NCBI GenBank assembly: GCA_964602595.1
Contig: CAZRRO010000019.1
Span: 62,001-126,000, forward strand
Direction: 5' to 3'
From: CAIWAH01 sp964602595
Lineage (GTDB): Bacteria; Verrucomicrobiota; Verrucomicrobiia; Limisphaerales; UBA9464
Length of the DNA: 64,000 bases
Position 1 is the stretch's first letter. Every line of letters begins with the position of its first letter. The notes below the pieces were generated by a model. That model was not told where the DNA came from. It was given only the letters and a program-made list of their open reading frames with translations, and did no database searches. The position numbers and the translations under genes were made by a program. Below are positions 1 to 9,241 of this stretch, one piece after another.

Positions 1-1583
1 TTCAACAGCAGCTTGGCCAATGCGAGTTCCTGCTCTTCGACCAACACGACTTGGTCATTGGTGATTGAGGCTTGGTCATTTCCCCGCCCGTCCCTGGCCA
101 CCTTGGCGGCGCGGGTAAATTGGTATTGCACGTAGGGCGCCGTGTTGCCGGTCAGCGCGAGCATCTTGTCCCAGTTGAACACGTAGTCGCTGGTCCGGTG
201 CGGCAGCAGGTCCTGATATTTAAGGGCTCCCAGGCCGACCACGCGGGCGATCTCCTTTCGACGCGGTTCGGAAAGTTCGGCGCGCTTCTCGGTGACCAGC
301 GTCAGGGCGCGTTCCTCCGCCTCGTCGAGCAGGGCGGCGAGCTTGGGTGTGTTGCCGTCGCGAGTCTTCAGCGGCTTCTTGTCCGCGCCGCAGATCTTCC
401 CGAAGCCGACGTGGGTGAGCTTGGTCTTTGCGGTCCAGTCCGGATGCCAGCGAGCGGCGATCGCGAAGAGCTGCCGGAAATGCGGCGCCTGGCGGTCGTC
501 CACGACATACACTATCTCGTCGGGCGCCCATTCGCGCACGCGGTGGGCGATGGTCGCGAGGTCCGTTGTCATGTAGTTGAAGCCGCCGTCGGACTTCTTC
601 ACGAGCGCCGGTTGGTCCACCCACTCGCCGTCCTTCTGCACGAGGAACGGGTTGTCCTTCGGTGCCGGGCGCGACGCCTCGTCGGCCCACAGCGTGTCGG
701 CGAAGACGGCGACGGCATCCTTGCTGGAACGCGCCAAACCGCGCGCGACGAGGTCGTCCACCACGCCGGCAAGCCACGGGTTGTAAAAGCTCTCGCCCAA
801 CGTGTGATCGAAGCTCACGCCGAGCCGGCCATAGACTGAATCGAACTGGAGCTGCGAAAGCCGCTGCATCTCGCGCCAGATGCCAAGGTTCTCTGCGTCG
901 CCGGCTTGGAGCTTCACCAGCTCGTTCTTGGCCGCGTCGCGCATTGCCGGGTCGAAGGTCGGTTTGGCGTCGTCACAGAGCGCGTTGACCTCCTTGTAGA
1001 GCCGTTCCAGCTCACCAATGGGATCGGCTTCCAGCGCGGCGCGGTCGAGGCGCGTCTTCCAGCCCAGCAGCAACATGCCGAACTGCGTGCCCCAGTCGCC
1101 CAGATGGTTGTCGGTGATCACGCGGTGGCCGAGCCGGCGCAGCACCTTCACCAGCGAATCGCCGATGCCGGTCGAACGGATGTGGCCGACGTGCATGGGC
1201 TTGGCGACGTTGGGCGACGAGAAGTCGACCACGTAAGTCCGTGCCGCGTCCCCGGCCGGGGCGAAGAAGAGATGCTCGCCGCGCGCGGCGGCGGCCAGCA
1301 CGGCGCCGAGGGCGGCGGCCTTAAGACGGAAGTTCAGGAAACCGGGGCCGGCAATCTCCACGGGCTCGCATAGGTCGGCGACGTTGAGCTGGGCGACGAC
1401 CTCGGTGGCGAGCTGGCGCGGATTTGTCTTCAGCTCCCGGGCGAGCGTCATCAGCGCATTGCACTGGTAGTCGCCGAACTTGGCGTCGGGCGCGGGCATG
1501 ACGCGGACGGCGGCGACATTGGTGCCGGGACGGGCGGCGAGCAGCGCGGCGTGGAGCCGCTTTTCGAGTTCAAGATGCAGCAC
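1..1583 (-). CDS. argS: Arginyl-tRNA synthetase, C-terminus beyond window
   Basis: Class I synthetase that charges tRNA-Arg in the cytoplasm. Reading the minus strand from a GTG at 1583 gives about 527 codons without a stop. Visible landmarks are the N-terminal additional domain (FGDYQCNALM, PGFLNF), the HIGH-type motif HVGH at residues 131-134, the KMSKS-type loop KPLKTRDG near residue 403, and KMLALTGNTAPYVQYQ near the window edge, all typical of ArgS. The GTG start is supported by a GAAAGG ribosome site about 8 bases upstream and by the N-terminal alignment. The 3' end lies off the window. It is host backbone next to the disrupted comM. Confidence 0.95.
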   Translation of the reverse strand, partial: MLHLELEKRLHAALLAARPGTNVAAVRVMPAPDAKFGDYQCNALMTLARELKTNPRQLATEVVAQLNVADLCEPVEIAGPGFLNFRLKAAALGAVLAAAARGEHLFFAPAGDAARTYVVDFSSPNVAKPMHVGHIRSTGIGDSLVKVLRRLGHRVITDNHLGDWGTQFGMLLLGWKTRLDRAALEADPIGELERLYKEVNALCDDAKPTFDPAMRDAAKNELVKLQAGDAENLGIWREMQRLSQLQFDSVYGRLGVSFDHTLGESFYNPWLAGVVDDLVARGLARSSKDAVAVFADTLWADEASRPAPKDNPFLVQKDGEWVDQPALVKKSDGGFNYMTTDLATIAHRVREWAPDEIVYVVDDRQAPHFRQLFAIAARWHPDWTAKTKLTHVGFGKICGADKKPLKTRDGNTPKLAALLDEAEERALTLVTEKRAELSEPRRKEIARVVGLGALKYQDLLPHRTSDYVFNWDKMLALTGNTAPYVQYQFTRAAKVARDGRGNDQASITNDQVVLVEEQELALAKLLL

Positions 1584-1693
1584 GGAAGTAACCTTTCGGT
1601 CGGCGAAGCTAGCCGGAGGCGGCGGCAAAAGCCAAGCGGGGCAAAATGCCGGTCGAATGCCAGTCACCGCGGCTCAAGCGGATAAGCCACGTG

Positions 1694-2566
1694 TCACCCC
1701 CACAGGTTCCGGTCCATCGAGCGATACTGCACGGCCTCGAAGACGTGCTCGTGCGTGACCGCGTCGCTCCCGGCGAGGTCGGCGATCGTGCGGGAGACCT
1801 TAAGGATACGGTCGTAGGCGCGGGCCGAGAGATTCAGCTCGGTCATCGCGTTCTTCAGCATCTGGAGCGTCAGCTCGTCGAGCTGCACGAACTGCTTCAG
1901 CTCGCGGGTGCCCATGCGGGCGTTGCAGGTGATCGGCCGGCCGGCGAAACGCGCGCGCTGCCGTTCGCGGGCGGCAATCACCCGGGCGCGGATCGCGGCG
2001 CTGGGTTCGCCGGGAGCGGCGTTGGTCATCTGGGCGAACTTCACCTGGGGCACTTCGACATGGATGTCGATGCGGTCGAGCAGCGGCCCGGAGATGCGTC
2101 CGAGATACGCCTGGATCTCGCGCGGCGAGGACTTGCTCTCGGAGGGCATTTTCCCGTCCGGCGTCGGGTTCATCGCGGCCACCAGCATGAATTGGCTTGG
2201 AAATGTCATCGTGCCGGCCGCGCGCGAAATGGTGACTCGGCCTTCCTCCAGCGGTTGACGCATCGTCTCCAGCACGCTGCGCTTGAACTCCGGCAACTCG
2301 TCGAGGAACAGCACGCCGTTGTGCGCGAGGGAGATTTCGCCGGGCGTGGGATTGATGTTGCCGCCCAGCAGGCCGGCGTCGCTGGCGGTGTGATGCGGCG
2401 ACCGGAACGGCCGTTGTGTCACCAGCGCCTGGCCGGGAGCGAGCTGGCCGACGATGCTGTGGATCTTCGTCGTCTCCAGCGCCTCCTCCAGCGTCAGCGG
2501 CGGCAGGATCGTCGCGAGGCGTTTCGCGAGCATGGACTTGCCGGTGCCCGGCGGGCCGATGAGGAG
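1694..2566 (-). pseudogene. comM: comM (yifB) 3' half, split by the integrated element
   Basis: C-terminal two thirds of a ComM/YifB-type AAA+ Mg-chelatase-like helicase, known in other bacteria as a branch-migration helicase for transformed DNA. The piece starts at LLIGPPGTGKS (Walker A), continues through VLFLDELPEF (Walker B) and sensor regions, and ends in the Mg-chelatase C-terminal domain with a normal stop at 1694. The N-terminal Lon-like domain is at 62350-63002, 60 kb away, in the same orientation. The frame stays open upstream into the element to about 2755, so a 353-codon chimeric ORF with an intact ATPase core exists. Whether it is expressed cannot be told. Confidence 0.93.
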
Positions 2567-2590
2567 ACTATTGACCACACTATCACCAAC
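2558..2590. other. attL junction of the element
   Basis: comM codons (GATGAGGAG on the plus strand, 2558-2566) meet element DNA. The element side carries the arm CCACACTATCACC at 2575-2587, the inverted partner of GGTGAAAGTGTTG at 62328-62340. The AG at 2565-2566 is the best crossover candidate because it restores comM and centres the two arms (8 bases of spacer here, 9 at the other end). Confidence 0.75.
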
Positions 2591-2604
2591 CGCAACATTT
2601 CGGG

Positions 2605-4323
2605 ATGTCCGATGGGCGCGGCGAAACCGAATTGAAGGCGTATTCCTACGTGCGGTTCTCGTCTCCGGAGCAATCCAAAGGGGACAGTCTCCGTCGCCAA
2701 CTCGAACAGACCGAGTCCTACTGCCAGGAGCATGGGTTGACATTGGACAGGACACTTTCTCTACGTGACTTGGGTTTGAGCGCGTTTCGAGGGAAAAATG
2801 TCGCTCAGGGAAAACTCGGGCAATTCCTCAAGCTGGTGGAGCAGGGAAGGATTCCCAAAGGATCTGTCCTCATCGTTGAAAATCTGGACCGCCTATCACG
2901 TGACCAGGTTGGGGAGGCGGTGCACCTTTTCATGTCGATTCTCCGAGGTGGGGTCGATGTCGTTACGCTGACGGATCGACACCGATTCAGTCAGGCCAGT
3001 TTGAACAATCCGATCGAGCTCATGGTTTCGATCATGACCTTCTATCGGTCGCACGACGAATCAGCTCAAAAGTCCTACCGGCTGCGGAAGGCATGGGAGC
3101 AGAAGCGCAAAAATCTGGGGAGCGCGGTTGCTACGAGTCGCGTGCCAGCGTGGCTTCGATTCAACAAGCAATCTGGCAAAATTGAGGAAATCCCAGAGTC
3201 GGCGAATGTAGTGCGAAGAGTCTTCAGGTTGAGCCGGGAGGGCATGGGACACCATACCATCGCCAAGCAGCTGAATCAGGAAGGCGTCGCCTGCTTAGGG
3301 AAGGGGAAGTGCTGGCATGGCAGTTACATCGCGAAGCTCCTCAGTTCGCGAACGGTTCTGGGGGAATACCAGCCCCATACGACCCAATCTGGAAGGCGGA
3401 CGCCGATTGGAGATCCCATCACCAACTACTACCCGGCGGTGATCAGCGAAAGGGACTTCAATGGGGCAAAGGCTGCCAAAGCATCGCGGCGCGGCAAACT
3501 TGGCCGGCCAACCACGGGAACGAAACGGAACCTCTTCAGTGGGTTGGTGCGCTGTGGATATTGCGGAGAGAAAATGCAGTGGGTGAACAAGGACGGGTCA
3601 TGGATCGCGATGGTATGCGCAAATGCCATGCGTGGACTCGGTTGCAGCTACAATGGATTTCCGTATGCCGATCTCGAATCCTCGTTCCTGGACTTCTGCA
3701 CTGAGGTCGATATCTCCAGCTTGGTTCACGTGGAAAAGACAGACGCTATTGTCGGTGAAATCCAAGAAACGGAGGGAGCCTTTCTTGAGGTGAATCGGCA
3801 ATTGGAGAACCTTCTCGACGCGATTGGCAGCGGGGCCGGCGAAAACGCACCGGCCGCATTGCTGAAGCGGATCGGTGAGAAGGAATCGGAGAAGGCACGG
3901 ATTGAAGCGAGACTCGATGAGCTGCGGACTTCGCTCGGAACAACGGAGAGTCCGGAGGACCGGATACAGGCGGTTAATTCCATTCGGCGTAAAGCTGCCG
4001 ACGTCGCGTTGTCCGAGGACGATAACTTGAGACTCCGGCTTTCGGAGTGCATTCGCGGATTGGTCCAAGAAATCACGGTCTTTCCCATTGGCAGAATCAA
4101 AGGAACATTCGCACGCCCTCTGGATGTTGCCAGTCATGTCGCGCGCAAGCGCAGGCACTATTTCGTCCACCTCAAGGGAGTTGAAGGTTTTAGGCTGGTC
4201 CACTTCGAACCTGTCGCGAAGAAGTTCGTTTCAGGGACCATCCCGGTTAAATCGGAGGATTGGCTCCGGTTGCTAGCGACACGAGAGCGCCTTGGGTTAG
4301 CCGATGAGCGAAATGAACTCTAG
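2605..4323 (+). CDS. Large serine recombinase (integrase of the element)
   Basis: 572-residue site-specific recombinase. The N-terminal resolvase domain has the catalytic motif YVRFS with Ser19, followed by LDRLSRD. A recombinase domain spans about residues 165-290 (NVVRRVFRLSREGMGHHTIA), then a zinc-ribbon with CGYC at 317-320 and two further Cys, then a coiled coil (about 370-450) as in phiC31/TP901-type integrases. It should join attP and attB in comM. The start ATG is only 39 bp inside the element, so a promoter must lie in attL or be supplied across the joined ends in the circle. A TTG at 2632 is an alternative start. Confidence 0.95.
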   Translation: MSDGRGETELKAYSYVRFSSPEQSKGDSLRRQLEQTESYCQEHGLTLDRTLSLRDLGLSAFRGKNVAQGKLGQFLKLVEQGRIPKGSVLIVENLDRLSRDQVGEAVHLFMSILRGGVDVVTLTDRHRFSQASLNNPIELMVSIMTFYRSHDESAQKSYRLRKAWEQKRKNLGSAVATSRVPAWLRFNKQSGKIEEIPESANVVRRVFRLSREGMGHHTIAKQLNQEGVACLGKGKCWHGSYIAKLLSSRTVLGEYQPHTTQSGRRTPIGDPITNYYPAVISERDFNGAKAAKASRRGKLGRPTTGTKRNLFSGLVRCGYCGEKMQWVNKDGSWIAMVCANAMRGLGCSYNGFPYADLESSFLDFCTEVDISSLVHVEKTDAIVGEIQETEGAFLEVNRQLENLLDAIGSGAGENAPAALLKRIGEKESEKARIEARLDELRTSLGTTESPEDRIQAVNSIRRKAADVALSEDDNLRLRLSECIRGLVQEITVFPIGRIKGTFARPLDVASHVARKRRHYFVHLKGVEGFRLVHFEPVAKKFVSGTIPVKSEDWLRLLATRERLGLADERNEL

Positions 4324-4531
4324 GTTGGCACTGTGCGATCAGACCAGTGATTCGAAAAACAAGCTGCCCCGTCTGGCCTACACAGTCGAGGAGGTCGCGG
4401 AGATGTTGAAGGTGGCTCCGAAGACCATCCGGCGTCGGATCGATGCCGGCGTGCTGAAGACGTTGCCAGGCATCCGCCACAAGCGGATTACCGCCTCCTC
4501 CCTGGAGCAATTCATGGCGTTGGCGGTTTAG
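4304..4531 (+). CDS. Excisionase-like helix-turn-helix protein
   Basis: 75-residue protein with a MerR/Xis-type winged helix (YTVEEVAEMLKVAPKTIRRRI, then GVLKTLPGIRHKRIT and a final SLEQFM helix), matching the HTH_17 excisionase-like class. It overlaps the integrase stop by 20 bp, so the two are probably translated from one mRNA. Small proteins of this class act as recombination directionality factors or regulators, so control of excision is a reasonable inference. A second ATG at 4313 is also possible. A strong terminator follows at 4551. Confidence 0.8.
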   Translation: MSEMNSRLALCDQTSDSKNKLPRLAYTVEEVAEMLKVAPKTIRRRIDAGVLKTLPGIRHKRITASSLEQFMALAV

Positions 4532-4550
4532 GGTCCACACTGTTTGGGGC

Positions 4551-4585
4551 CGCTCCCATTTCCCTGGGGGCGGCTCTTTTGTTTT
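4551..4585 (+). terminator. Rho-independent terminator after int-xis
   Basis: GCCGCTCCC pairs with GGGGGCGGC (nine pairs, one G-U), short loop, then TCTTTTGTTTT. It begins about 20 bp after the stop of the excisionase-like gene. Confidence 0.75.
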
Positions 4586-4847
4586 GGCGGTTAGCCGGGT
4601 TGCCTTCAGCGCTTCTTCGGCTTTGGCTCGGCCGAGGCACACCCGCACATTCGCTACGTTCGGCTCCTGCCTGCAACGATCCAGAACTGGCTGGGAACAG
4701 GAGTGTTGTGGATCAGACTTTGCTCCCACGACGATCGATCGTAGCAATCGTTGCAGCCGTTGCCCTAGGCAGGCTTGTGTTTGGCCGCGGCCCGGTTTAG
4801 TGGAAGTCGTTTCCTTGGTTGTTCCCGAAACGAAGCCGCACCTGCCA
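4586..4847. other. Gene-poor leader before the DUF3987-like gene
   Basis: About 260 bp with no recognisable protein. An open frame joined to the downstream gene runs through it (from 4584), but its residues (for example ARPRHTRTFATFGSC) look non-coding. A perfect 8-bp palindrome CGATCGATCG is near 4733. It may hold the promoter of the next operon. Confidence 0.4.
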
Positions 4848-6473
4848 ATGGACGAAACTGCTGCACAGGAGAATTCCGCACCCGATCCAAGTAGTGAGGC
4901 GGGCAGCACCAGCGCGAACCAAGCCCTACCTGGCGTGAGTTCCCCGGTCGAGGCTGGCCCAAACCCACTCGTCGGGCCAATTGAGGACCCAGTTGCGGAC
5001 GAGGATGAGGCGTTTCCGCTGGCAGCCTTGCCGGCCATACCGCGGGCCTTGGTGCAGACCATCGCCGAGGCCTATGCCATTCCGCCCACATTGGCTGCGA
5101 TAGCGGCCTTGGGGGTGGCTTCCCGGGCGATCTTGGGCCTTACCGTCACCGGCATTTCCCAGCTCAGGACCCCGGCCAACCTGTATCTGATCGTTGGAGC
5201 TCCTGCCGGGCTCGGCAAGAGCACCAGCTTTGCACCGATTGTGCGGCCACTGCGTCTGCTTCAGGCTCGGATCAGGGACGATTGCAATCCCGACAGGGAA
5301 CGCCCGGCCGCGGAGCCGCCCCAGCCGGCCTCCCCCGTTGCTACTGGCGTGGGAAGCGGCTTGCGATGGCTGACGCTCGATTCGGGCGGTGACTCCCAAC
5401 CTGTGGTCCCACCGCCGCCGACAATTCCGCGGATGAACTTGGAAACAGCCTCCGAATACTGGCTGGAAGGAGCGCGGCTCCCGAGTGACCACCAGCCGGT
5501 TCTTGGCTGGCCCTGCCACCTGACCGAGGACTTCACGCCCTTGGCGTTGATCCGGCTGCTACGGGAGAACAACGAGTTCATCGGGATCATGTCCTCGGAT
5601 GCTCGCGATGTGATCAACCGCCTGCGGGGTTCGTCGAACCTGCCCGGACTGACCTGCCTGGGACTGCTGCTGAAATGCTTCAGCGGTGATTCGGCGGTAT
5701 CCCATCGGCAGGACAGTTCGGTGGAGCTGGAACACCCGCTGGCCACCGTCCTGCTGATGACCCAGCCCGGGGTCCTCCACGCCATGATCGAGGACCGCGA
5801 GATTGCGAGCCAAGGCCTGCTTTCGCGCTGCTTGGTGGCCGAAGTCGCATCGGATCAGGATCCGGCGGCTGAAGGCACGGGCCTGCTGTCACCGGCGGCC
5901 GTCGAGGCCTGGGAAAACTTGGTGTTCAATCTGGCCGCCACCTACATGAACCAGCGGCGCCTTCAATGCACGCTGAGCCCGGAGGCCACCGAACTGCTCA
6001 GGGCGTATCGTCGGCAATCCAGGACACGGCAGGCTTCCACTGACCGGGATGTGCAGGACCTCGTGACCCGTTCGACCGAATTGGCCACCCGCCTGGCCTT
6101 GGTGCTGCACTGCATGACCCATGGTCCCGACAGCCACGAAACCGAGGTGTCTGGGCATGATGCCGGGGCCGCGGTCCGAATCGTGGACTGGTTCATCGGC
6201 CAGATGCTCCAGCTCAAGTCGCACTCCCGGATGCAGGAGCGGGAGAAGCGCAAACAGAAGGTGCTGAAATTGCTGGCGAAGAAGCCCGGTCAAAGTGTCC
6301 GTGACCTCAGATTGGCCCATGTGGGAACGACCAATGACGAGGTGCAGCAGGCCTTGGACGAGCTGGTGGAGGAGGGGCGCATCGTCAGTGCAACCGCCAC
6401 ACCCCGGACTGGCGGCCGGGCAAAGACATCCTATCGGCTCCAAACTGTCGCCACTCCTGGCCCAACCGAATGA
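4848..6473 (+). CDS. DUF3987-like P-loop ATPase
   Basis: About 541 residues from the ATG at 4848 (a GTG at 4800 is the alternative). After an acidic, Pro-rich N-terminus comes a conserved helical region (FPLAALPAIPRALVQTIAEA) and a Walker A-like motif GAPAGLGKS near residues 117-125, followed by ATPase-like sequence with LTEDFTPLALIRLLREN and the C-terminal winged-helix-like part. This layout matches DUF3987 proteins, found in phage and plasmid primase/helicase settings. An element replication or stabilisation role is inferred. Its stop overlaps the next start (ATGA), so the two are translationally coupled. Confidence 0.75.
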   Translation: MDETAAQENSAPDPSSEAGSTSANQALPGVSSPVEAGPNPLVGPIEDPVADEDEAFPLAALPAIPRALVQTIAEAYAIPPTLAAIAALGVASRAILGLTVTGISQLRTPANLYLIVGAPAGLGKSTSFAPIVRPLRLLQARIRDDCNPDRERPAAEPPQPASPVATGVGSGLRWLTLDSGGDSQPVVPPPPTIPRMNLETASEYWLEGARLPSDHQPVLGWPCHLTEDFTPLALIRLLRENNEFIGIMSSDARDVINRLRGSSNLPGLTCLGLLLKCFSGDSAVSHRQDSSVELEHPLATVLLMTQPGVLHAMIEDREIASQGLLSRCLVAEVASDQDPAAEGTGLLSPAAVEAWENLVFNLAATYMNQRRLQCTLSPEATELLRAYRRQSRTRQASTDRDVQDLVTRSTELATRLALVLHCMTHGPDSHETEVSGHDAGAAVRIVDWFIGQMLQLKSHSRMQEREKRKQKVLKLLAKKPGQSVRDLRLAHVGTTNDEVQQALDELVEEGRIVSATATPRTGGRAKTSYRLQTVATPGPTE

Positions 6474-7309
6474 GCCGGGAGGAACAACCGCCGAATGCAG
6501 CCGAAATCCGCCGCCAGTTGGTGGAAATGCTGGGTTGGTGGGAAACTGAAATCTTCAAGGCCGGTCCGCTCCGCGTTCCTGGCCAAGGATCTTGGGAAAA
6601 CTTCGCCACGCTCGTCCGAACGCTGGGCAAGATCAGAGAGTTCAAGGTGGATCGCGCGGGAGGGTTGGCCAAGGTCATCCGCCAGGTAGACCGAGAGTAT
6701 CCGAAGCTTGGCCTGCTTGAAGCCGTAGAGAAATGCTACCAACGCCTTCTTAGGCATCCGCCAGCCCCTCATCTGCGAATTCTGGCGCTGGCCTCGGACG
6801 CCAAGTTCAGCCAGTGCGCCGATCTCCTGCAGCGGGTGGCTGGATTGGTGGAGGCTGGTTCCTTGAAGGAGGGGTGCCCGACGCCGGAGGAACTGCGCCG
6901 GATCTACTTTGCCTTGTCCAGGCTGAAGACCGGTGAATGCGCCGATTGGGTGGCCGTGATTCAGGCGGAATACGCCCGTAGTCAGCCCGCGGCCTATTCC
7001 GAAGCTGGATTCCGGGAATCGCTGGGTTTCGCCGACGCGATCCTGGCCAGATTGTGGCTGGCCGAGATGGCAGCTGACGAGAGGGAGTGGTGGATCCTGC
7101 ACACTCATTCCCGGGGCCTCGCCCAGGAGTTTGCCTACGCGGGTTGGCCCAATGCGGTCCCGGAACTGTCCGGCATATTCCCGCACCTGATTGCCTATGA
7201 CTATCAGCGCCCAGCATCCGTCACGGCGGCGGCCGCGAAGCTTCGCAAACGCAAGCAAAGGGGCCGAGAACGGGTGATCCGCGCAAGAAAACGGCAGGCA
7301 GGCGGGTAG
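6470..7309 (+). CDS. Unknown protein coupled to the DUF3987-like ATPase
   Basis: 279 residues, no family recognised. The start ATG at 6470 overlaps the previous TGA, indicating translational coupling and probably a shared task. The protein looks helical (many Leu/Ala/Glu/Arg heptad-like stretches, WETEIFKAGPL near the N-terminus) and ends in a strongly basic tail (KLRKRKQRGRERVIRARKRQ), suggesting nucleic-acid contact. No Cys cluster, signal peptide or membrane segment is seen. Confidence 0.7.
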   Translation: MSREEQPPNAAEIRRQLVEMLGWWETEIFKAGPLRVPGQGSWENFATLVRTLGKIREFKVDRAGGLAKVIRQVDREYPKLGLLEAVEKCYQRLLRHPPAPHLRILALASDAKFSQCADLLQRVAGLVEAGSLKEGCPTPEELRRIYFALSRLKTGECADWVAVIQAEYARSQPAAYSEAGFRESLGFADAILARLWLAEMAADEREWWILHTHSRGLAQEFAYAGWPNAVPELSGIFPHLIAYDYQRPASVTAAAAKLRKRKQRGRERVIRARKRQAGG

Positions 7310-7450
7310 GCCATCCCAGCAAACCCACCAGATCGTCCGATTCACGGCCCGATCACTGCCAGGCCACCTCATTCCCACGAGGTTTCGCCGGGAAAAGCGT
7401 GACTGAAATCGGTCAATTGGGGCGCTCCAACTCCTCTGCCTGGGAAAACT

Positions 7451-8203
7451 GTGACCGAATGCCCACGGAAGGCTACTGGCGCATTCCGGAACAGCTGCTC
7501 ACGGCCTAGAAATTGGCCCGTGAGCAACATCAACAACAAGCAAGCAGTCGGCGGCAGCGAGATCAACGGAACGGCGAAGGAAGCCGGGTTCCAAGCTGCC
7601 GCCACAATAGTTGTTGCCGGTCGGCCTGAGCCAAAGGGCATGGGCACGACGCAGAACCAGAAAGGACGGAAGATCGGTGAAACGGCCTCCCTGAGCCCAT
7701 CAGGAAACCCAATCAGAGTTTTCGCAGCAGAAGGACAATGGGTCCCACGAAACGATACCAATACAATGAAAGCACCCTGGACTGATAAAGATGTTTCATA
7801 CCTCAATCCGCCTACTTCCGAGGTTCGGTATGTCGAAGACGCCATTTATCTCGATATTAGTTTCAACGTGACCCTTCTCCCGTGGGAAAAGACTGTGTCT
7901 CCCAAATCCATAGAGCGGGAAATGGGGTTCAACAAATATACACGGAGCTTGAGAGGGTTCTTTGAAGTGAAGGTCCTTGGCACCCACACCTACCGTCAGG
8001 ACACCTCTTACGGTTTCGTGTTTTATGGTGTAAACATGACTATCCGAATGGAGAAGAAGAAGCCCGGTATGGGCCCGAATATGACCAAGACGTTTCTGGT
8101 TGATCTGTGTTCTCGCTTAGCGTCAGAGGTCGGCGTATACAGAAGTGCCAAGATCATCCAACATTTCAGGTCCACGCCAGGCAGAGATCTTCAGATTAAG
8201 TAA
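7451..8203 (+). CDS. Unknown protein
   Basis: Up to 250 residues. The start is uncertain: the first ATG gives a doubtful N-terminus, and a GTG at 7520 (VSNINNKQAVGG) gives 227 residues. The C-terminal half from about SEVRYVEDAIYLDISFNVTLLPWEK looks like an alternating strand-rich fold. Base composition falls somewhat in the middle of the gene. No homologue comes to mind. It is followed 16 bp later by a perfect 11-bp hairpin, so it ends its transcript. Confidence 0.6.
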   Translation: MTECPRKATGAFRNSCSRPRNWPVSNINNKQAVGGSEINGTAKEAGFQAAATIVVAGRPEPKGMGTTQNQKGRKIGETASLSPSGNPIRVFAAEGQWVPRNDTNTMKAPWTDKDVSYLNPPTSEVRYVEDAIYLDISFNVTLLPWEKTVSPKSIEREMGFNKYTRSLRGFFEVKVLGTHTYRQDTSYGFVFYGVNMTIRMEKKKPGMGPNMTKTFLVDLCSRLASEVGVYRSAKIIQHFRSTPGRDLQIK

Positions 8204-8219
8204 TCCACGTCCACACATG

Positions 8220-8254
8220 GTGGCCGGCCCGCTGGATGGGCCGGCCACTTCTCT
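8220..8254 (+). terminator. Strong hairpin terminator
   Basis: GTGGCCGGCCC (8220-8230) pairs perfectly with GGGCCGGCCAC (8238-8248), a 7-base loop, then TTCTCTT. It separates the unknown gene at 7451 from the regulator at 8338. Confidence 0.75.
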
Positions 8255-8301
8255 TGGATGAACAACTCAGCCTCGGATCAGCTGCATTGCTCCAGTCCAG
8301 G

Positions 8302-8337
8302 TTGACGTATCTTCGCAGGATCTGGTAAGATACCTGG
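8302..8337 (+). promoter_or_regulatory. Promoter with internal dyad before the XRE gene
   Basis: A -35-like TTGACG (8302-8307) and -10-like TAAGAT (8326-8331) are 18 bp apart. Transcription would begin about 6-7 bases after the -10, at or next to the ATG at 8338, implying a leaderless mRNA. The perfect inverted repeat GTATCTT (8307-8313) / AAGATAC (8327-8333) covers the core promoter, which suits an autoregulatory operator. Confidence 0.6.
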
Positions 8338-8898
8338 ATGGAGAACTCTCTCATAACCCAGGCCAGGACGCAGTTCGGGCTTCGGGTCCGGCAATTGCGA
8401 CAGCAGCAGGGACTGACACTGGTTGAACTGGCAGGACGGACGGCCGTGTCAGAACCGGCTCTGGTAGCGGTGGAACATGGCCGAAGGGCAGTGGGGGAAA
8501 GCCTCACCAACCGCCTGGCCTCCGCCCTCGGTATCCGGGACAAGGAATTGGAGGATTTCCAGTTTGCGGCCGTGGCTACCCGGAAAGAGCAGCGGTTCCA
8601 GGGTTCAGTTGGGCTTCTGCCTCCCGAAATAACCCATTTTGCGCCCAAACGACTCGAATCGGAGGGAATCGCACTGCCGGACATCGAACGGGCGGAACTG
8701 GGGCGGGAAGTCGGCCGTTTCATCTGTCCGTGGAAACTATCCGAGCTCAGGCGAGTCATCGGCCAGTGGGAACAGGAACTGAAAGTGATCCGGGAGGAGT
8801 TATTGTCAGGCGTTCCGGCCTCTCATCCGCTCTTACATATATGGCATGGCAACGGAGACAGGCGGTTGGCGGTGATGTTAATGTCCGGCATATCCTGA
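8338..8898 (+). CDS. XRE-family transcriptional regulator
   Basis: 186 residues. The N-terminal Cro/C1-type helix-turn-helix reads FGLRVRQLRQQQGLTLVELA, then a recognition helix region (SEPALVAVEHGRR) to about residue 75. The remainder (LPDIERAELGREVGRF and WEQELKVIREELL) is a helical domain I do not recognise. No ribosome site is visible because the ATG seems to coincide with the start of transcription. The dyad in its promoter suggests self-repression. It may control the replication-like genes that follow. Confidence 0.8.
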   Translation: MENSLITQARTQFGLRVRQLRQQQGLTLVELAGRTAVSEPALVAVEHGRRAVGESLTNRLASALGIRDKELEDFQFAAVATRKEQRFQGSVGLLPPEITHFAPKRLESEGIALPDIERAELGREVGRFICPWKLSELRRVIGQWEQELKVIREELLSGVPASHPLLHIWHGNGDRRLAVMLMSGIS

Positions 8899-9241
8899 TT
8901 TCATACGATTTGTCTTGCATCCAACCTAACAGTCTGTGTTATAGTAAAGACTGTCATATACGACTATCGCTTATCGATGTTGTGATTTGGAGGTTTTGTT
9001 TCTCGTTTTGAATTGCTCGCGACACCTGCCGTTTAGGCCCTCTCGTCGCTGCCTGAATATCGCACTTTTGTTGGTTTACGGTCGCTGAAAGCCCTGGGCG
9101 GCGACCCCGGCGTTTCCTGATCCGCTTGGTCCGGCCATTGAACCGTGCCTCCGCATCCGTGAATCAGGCCGGCGCAGTCCCAGGCGAAAAACATGTCCCG
9201 CTGTGTCAATGGACCAACGGGGCGAGTAAAAGGACAGTATT
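8899..9241. other. Intergenic stretch, AT-rich at its left end
   Basis: No gene recognised. The left 120 bp is locally AT-rich with possible -10 boxes (TATAGT near 8940). The right end provides the AAAGGA ribosome site for the gene at 9242. Confidence 0.4.

Noticed and set aside
72..839. 255-codon plus-strand ORF
   Set aside because: Antisense to argS, whose motifs are clear; composition follows the third positions of the real gene.
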